From Thermoplasmata archaeon (GTDB lineage Archaea; Thermoplasmatota; Thermoplasmata; Lutacidiplasmatales; UBA184): a DNA stretch of 17,656 nt. The notes beneath the pieces are model-generated. The model had not been told where the DNA came from. It did no database searches and saw only the letters and a list, made by a program, of their open reading frames with translations. Below, piece by piece: positions 14,050-17,656 of this stretch. Numbering within the stretch: position 1 is the stretch's first letter; each line of letters starts with the position of its first letter. The stretch spans positions 1-17,656 of the forward strand of contig JASHQY010000121.1 in assembly GCA_030038885.1 (NCBI GenBank), given 5' to 3'. A program made the translations under genes and the position numbers.

Positions 14050-17019
14050 ATGAACTTCACGTACGGAAGGAGCCACGGACGACCGCTGCTTCTCATCTCG
14101 CTCGCGTTCCTTGCCCTGCTCGTCGTCGGAAGCACGGGGATGAGCGCCGCGACACCGAGCGCGCCCGTCCCCGGCCTCTCGGCTTCGCCAGCGACAGCGA
14201 TCTCGGCCTCGTCCGCTGCCCTTCCGGCCTCGGCCCTCTCGATTGACACGGACTGGGTCATTTCGAACCTCGTGAGCTACACCGACACGACGATCCTCGT
14301 TGCGGGGAGCATCACGGTCGAGTCGGGCGGGACCCTCTCGCTCACGGGGGACACCGTCCAGATCACTGAACCCAGCGCCCTCGCCCGGGGGTTCGTCATC
14401 GAGAGCGGGGGCTCGCTCCTTGCGAATGGCACTACGTTCGAGAGCACGAGCGCGTCAGACCCGTTTTGGATGCAGGTGGACTCCGGTGCCCACCTCGCGA
14501 TGGCCGACGACACCGTGTCGGACCTCGGTGGCCCCGGGGGAGACCCCGGGCTCACCCTCGACGCCGCAGGAGCGTCCCTCAACGGCGTGACCTTCACCTC
14601 CTACTACGAGGGCTTGATCGTCTCCGCAGACGACGTGACCGTCGCGAACTGCTACTTCGGGAACACGACCTCCACCAGCGAATCGACCTACGTGATCTCT
14701 ACCTCGGGCTCGAGCGCGGGCTTCAGCTTGACCGATTCGAAGATCATTGACCCCTCGATGGTGGGAGGCGCTCTCTCCGTCGACTCGTCGTCCGACATCG
14801 AGAACAACACCTTCACCCTGGACCCCAGGGGCACCAACCCGACGCCGATCCTCATGGGATACTCAGGGTCGGACGGTTTCGTGAACGCGTCGGGCAGTAG
14901 GTTCGCGTACAACGTCGTGAGCGGCAGCGACGTGGTCGATTTCGACAGCTCGGACGTGACGATCCTCCACAACAAGATCTCGAATACCGGCGGCGCCGAG
15001 TACGTCCACGATTACGGGATCCGCGCGGAGACCTTCAATCCGTCCGGTCGCGGGATCTGGGTCAACGGCCTGACGATCGAGAACAACTTCATCTCGAACT
15101 CCACGAGCTTCGGGATCCGGGTCGAGCAGAACATCACGAACGTCGTGATCGCCCACAACAACATCACGAACATCAGTACCGACCCTCAGGCCGGCGTCTA
15201 CAATGGGCTGCAGACCTACATCGGCATCTACCTCATACGCGGGGTCTCGAACGCCCTCGTCTACGATAACCGCGTGAACGACGGGGCCGACCAGGAACGC
15301 ACGACGATCGGTACGGCCGGCATCGGGCTCGAGTCCGAGGTCGACGACACGACGGTGTCGGACAACACCGTCCTGAACACCGATCTCGGCATCTGGGTGC
15401 AGGGAGACTGGAACGACGGAACGGACAACATCGGACCGTCGCTGCACAACACGGTCACCGGTAACACGATCGAGAACACGCTGCCGATCGTGGAGACCCC
15501 GCTCCTCGCGAGCGCGATCCAGAACTACGACTGGGCGAACTACACGACGATCTCGGACAACTACATCTCGGGATGGAACAACGTGCCGAGCGGCGTCGGG
15601 GGCGACGAAGGCGAGGCGATCCACCAGGCCGATCTCTACGGCACGATCGACGGGAACGTCATCGCGAGCGCCCGGGTCGGGATCGTCTTCGGATACTTCT
15701 ACGGGAACGGGGTCTCGAACGGCAGCTACAACCTCGTCTACGACAACACGATCGACACCACCGGATCCCCGATCGTCTACGTCACGACCGACTCTCCGGG
15801 CCCCCTGGTCGAGGTCCTCGACCAGCTCGGTGGCTCGAGCACTTCGGGGACCCTCCCGACCCTGAGCCTCGAGTCGATTCAGGAGACCGACGGGCTGACG
15901 CTCGCGGAAGCGGGCGGCAGCTTCTCGGCGACCCTCGAGACCCAGAACCCGGTGACCGGAACGATCGGGAACTTCACGAGCTCGATCCCCTGGAGCGTGC
16001 CCAGCTTCTCCGTCCACGTCGCCGGAGATCTCGGTGCGGGGAAGATCAGCCCGACGATCTCCGCCGTCAACGCGACCGAGGTCACGTATTCGGTTGCGTC
16101 GGTCGGCGTCCTCGAGCACGAGGTCTCGGTCGACGTGCCGGCCGAGCTGTACTTCGCCAACTACTCGGTCGGGGAGGGAGTCGGCTCCGCGGACCGCACG
16201 ACGTTCGCGGTGAGCTCCTCGAACGGACCGGCAGCGTTCTCCACGGACGCGACCGGCACGCTGTCCGTGTCGGTGGCCCTCGAGAACTGGCACGCCGAGA
16301 ACGTCACGCTCGACACGACGATCACGGCGGTCAACGGCACCGCCGAGCCCGGTCTCCAGGCGCTGATCGAGCTGAACCAATCGGGCCAGTTCACGTCGGT
16401 CTGGGTCGGACCGACGAACGCGACCGGGGCTGCACCGTTCTACGGCATCCCGTCCGGAACGAGCATCACGAACGTCTCGATCGGAGAGCCGGGCTTCGAG
16501 GTGACCGGCTTCACGGTCGCGAGCCCGCAGCCGCGCCTGCTCCTGCTGAACGTCACGGTGGAAGCGGTGTCGGCCGCCGGGTCGTCGTATCCGATTACCT
16601 TCGAGTCGGAGGACCTCGCGGCCGGCACGATCTGGTGGGTGTCGCTGGTCGGACCCGTGACCGAAAACGTCACTTCCTCGGTCGCCGAGATCCCGTTCAC
16701 GCTGCCCGCGGGCGCGTACTCGTACACCTTCGGTTCCTGGGGCGCCGCGCCGTCCGCATCCGCCTCCGGGGCCTTCACGGTCCCCGACAGCTCTCCCGTG
16801 ATCCTCGCGAACTTCACCGCCCTCGCTCCGTCCAGCGCTCGGGGGTCGGCCGGTGTTCCGCTGGGCCTCCTGGTCGCGCTCCCGGCAGCCGTCGGCGGGC
16901 TCGTCCTCGCGCTGCTCGTGCTCGGCCAGCGGAGGGTGCGGGCCGCATGGACGTGGAGCCGGACCCGATGGTCGCGTGTCCTCCGTGGCAGGCCGCCGCC
17001 GCGGTCCCGGTCCCGCTAG
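14050..17019 (+). CDS. Secreted, membrane-anchored beta-helix surface protein rich in N-glycosylation sequons
   Basis: A 989-residue exported protein. Residues 1-35 are a signal peptide (MNFTYGRSHGRP, then a hydrophobic core LLLISLAFLALLVVGS). A Ser/Ala-rich linker follows. Residues about 65-560 form a right-handed parallel beta-helix of the pectin-lyase/NosD/PbH1 type. Its turns repeat around asparagines: NNTFTLD, NKISNTG, NNFISNSTSFGI, NNITNIS, NRVNDG, NTVLNTD, NTIENT, DNYISGW, GNVIASAR, DNTIDTTG. Residues about 600-930 look like beta-sandwich domains. Near 935-959 a single membrane segment (GLLVALPAAVGGLVLALLVLG) is followed by a 30-residue Arg-rich cytoplasmic tail. I count 21 N-x-S/T sequons after the signal. 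It may bind or cleave polysaccharide or be a structural envelope protein; no catalytic residues can be assigned. TTG 14044 and GTG 14047 are alternative starts; ATG is preferred. Confidence 0.86.
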   Translation: MNFTYGRSHGRPLLLISLAFLALLVVGSTGMSAATPSAPVPGLSASPATAISASSAALPASALSIDTDWVISNLVSYTDTTILVAGSITVESGGTLSLTGDTVQITEPSALARGFVIESGGSLLANGTTFESTSASDPFWMQVDSGAHLAMADDTVSDLGGPGGDPGLTLDAAGASLNGVTFTSYYEGLIVSADDVTVANCYFGNTTSTSESTYVISTSGSSAGFSLTDSKIIDPSMVGGALSVDSSSDIENNTFTLDPRGTNPTPILMGYSGSDGFVNASGSRFAYNVVSGSDVVDFDSSDVTILHNKISNTGGAEYVHDYGIRAETFNPSGRGIWVNGLTIENNFISNSTSFGIRVEQNITNVVIAHNNITNISTDPQAGVYNGLQTYIGIYLIRGVSNALVYDNRVNDGADQERTTIGTAGIGLESEVDDTTVSDNTVLNTDLGIWVQGDWNDGTDNIGPSLHNTVTGNTIENTLPIVETPLLASAIQNYDWANYTTISDNYISGWNNVPSGVGGDEGEAIHQADLYGTIDGNVIASARVGIVFGYFYGNGVSNGSYNLVYDNTIDTTGSPIVYVTTDSPGPLVEVLDQLGGSSTSGTLPTLSLESIQETDGLTLAEAGGSFSATLETQNPVTGTIGNFTSSIPWSVPSFSVHVAGDLGAGKISPTISAVNATEVTYSVASVGVLEHEVSVDVPAELYFANYSVGEGVGSADRTTFAVSSSNGPAAFSTDATGTLSVSVALENWHAENVTLDTTITAVNGTAEPGLQALIELNQSGQFTSVWVGPTNATGAAPFYGIPSGTSITNVSIGEPGFEVTGFTVASPQPRLLLLNVTVEAVSAAGSSYPITFESEDLAAGTIWWVSLVGPVTENVTSSVAEIPFTLPAGAYSYTFGSWGAAPSASASGAFTVPDSSPVILANFTALAPSSARGSAGVPLGLLVALPAAVGGLVLALLVLGQRRVRAAWTWSRTRWSRVLRGRPPPRSRSR

Positions 17020-17101
17020 TCCTCGGCGGGGTCCGGGGCATCCGGCCCGGTCGGTTGGTTCCCTACCGGTTCGGGCCGTGCCTCTCGAGCTTTCAAGTAA
17101 G

Positions 17102-17108
17102 AGTTAAG
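17102..17108 (+). promoter_or_regulatory. TATA-like element before the GHMP kinase gene
   Basis: AGTTAAG, preceded by TTTCAAGTAA at 17091-17100, is the only AT-rich stretch in the spacer. It is centred about 30 bases before ATG 17135, compatible with a nearly leaderless mRNA. Confidence 0.38.
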
Positions 17109-17134
17109 CGGTCGCCCCGACCGTGCCGGCCGGA

Positions 17135-17656
17135 ATGCAGATCCTGCGGAGCAAGGCGCCCCTGCGGATCAGCTTCGCCGGTGGCGGCACCGACGTCTCC
17201 CCGTACCCCGAGGAGAAGGGCGGTGCGGTCCTGAACTGCACGATCGACAAGTACGCGTACGTCACCCTCGAGGCGGAGCCCGGACGCACGGGCGGAACGT
17301 CCGTGGAATCGCTCGACTTCAACGTGAGGGCGAACTACGAGCGCCCGTCGGACCTTCTCTACAACGGCGAGCTCGATCTCGTGAAGGCCGCGCTCAAGGT
17401 CCTCCGGCCCCCGGGGACCGACACGCACCCGGACGAGTCGTTGCGATTGTTCCTCCACTCCGATGCGCCACCGGGCACCGGTCTCGGGACGTCGTCCGCG
17501 ATGACGGTCGCGTTGGTCGGCGCCTTCCAGCACTACCTCCGGGAGGCCTGGACCTCCTACGAGATCGCGGAGCTCGCCTACCGGATCGAGCGGACGGAGC
17601 TGGGGGTCAAGGGCGGACGGCAGGACCAGTACTCCGCCGCGTTCGGGGGCTTCAAC
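17135..17656 (+). CDS. GHMP kinase, heptose-7-phosphate kinase-like (C-terminus beyond the right edge)
   Basis: The first 174 residues of a small-molecule kinase of the GHMP superfamily. The N-terminus RSKAPLRISFAGGGTDVSPY is the substrate-binding strand and loop typical of D-glycero-D-manno-heptose-7-phosphate kinases (HddA) and related sugar kinases. The ATP-binding loop is LHSDAPPGTGLGTSSAMTVA (about residues 112-131), the P-x-G-x-G-L-G-T-S-S form of GHMP motif 2. The segment AYRIERTELGVKGGRQDQYSAAFGGFN, with its GGRQDQYSAAFGG core, is also a hallmark of the HddA group. The final third, with GHMP motif 3, lies outside the window. GTG at 17123 is an in-frame alternative start. An HddA-like kinase would provide heptose-1,7-bisphosphate for GDP-heptose, or phosphorylate another sugar such as fucose or galactose for NDP-sugar synthesis. 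It joins the precursor side of this glycan island. Confidence 0.88.
   Translation, partial: MQILRSKAPLRISFAGGGTDVSPYPEEKGGAVLNCTIDKYAYVTLEAEPGRTGGTSVESLDFNVRANYERPSDLLYNGELDLVKAALKVLRPPGTDTHPDESLRLFLHSDAPPGTGLGTSSAMTVALVGAFQHYLREAWTSYEIAELAYRIERTELGVKGGRQDQYSAAFGGFN

Noticed and set aside
14863..16380. A 505-codon open frame on the minus strand inside the beta-helix gene
   Set aside because: Asp/Arg/Val-rich mirror translation of the beta-helix repeats, with no start signals or domain.
15573..17234. A 553-codon plus-strand frame overlapping the end of the beta-helix gene
   Set aside because: Arg-rich shadow in another frame that also crosses the start of the GHMP kinase.
1..17656. CRISPR array, insertion sequence or other mobile element
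   Set aside because: I found no regularly spaced direct repeats, no transposase or integrase motif and no terminal inverted repeats with target duplications.

Overview
The window reads as a GC-rich archaeal chromosome fragment. Several gene starts are preceded by archaeal-type TATA boxes in otherwise GC-rich spacers (for example TTTAAA at 4518, TATATAT at 13947, and CCTTATAT on the minus strand at 6588). At least one of these genes looks nearly leaderless. Others carry ribosome-binding sites of the GGTGA/GGAGGTG type. A TrmB-type regulator, a GT-C membrane protein typical of archaea and a large, sequon-rich, C-terminally anchored beta-helix surface protein fit a Thermoplasmata-like lineage. 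That placement is inference; there is no rRNA or other phylogenetic marker in the window.

Layout, left to right. (1) 1-965 minus: a GT4 glycosyltransferase cut by the left edge. (2) 1210-4345 plus: a tight three-gene operon with two ATGA overlaps, encoding glmS, a GNAT acetyltransferase and a sugar-1-phosphate nucleotidyltransferase. (3) 4581-5867 plus: a GT2 dolichyl-phosphate-mannose-synthase-like transferase with a long unrecognised C-terminal extension. (4) 5955-6554 minus: APS kinase (CysC). (5) A 472-base gene-free stretch with a strong GC-rich hairpin. (6) 7027-8127 plus: a PAPS-type sulfotransferase. (7) 8245-10197 plus: a multi-pass GT-C-like membrane glycosyltransferase. (8) 10340-11491 minus: a TrmB-family regulator. 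(9) 11688-12482 plus: a HAD-IB phosphatase with a CxxCGxC cluster. (10) 12535-13614 minus: a FemAB/BioF2-like acyltransferase. (11) 14050-17019 plus: a secreted beta-helix protein with about 21 N-glycosylation sequons and a C-terminal membrane anchor. (12) 17135 to the right edge: a GHMP kinase resembling heptose-7-phosphate kinases, truncated.

Taken together this looks like a cell-surface glycan island. Sugar precursors would be made by GlmS, the GNAT, the nucleotidyltransferase and the GHMP kinase. Glycans would be assembled by the GT4, GT2 and GT-C enzymes, with the GT2 probably charging a lipid-phosphate carrier. Sulfate would be activated by CysC and transferred by the sulfotransferase, and the FemAB-like protein may add a further acyl or aminoacyl decoration. 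The beta-helix protein is an obvious candidate substrate. The genes are not one operon but several short, individually promoted units. The most interesting hypotheses are a sulfated archaeal surface glycan and a GNAT-based replacement for the acetyltransferase step of UDP-GlcNAc synthesis.
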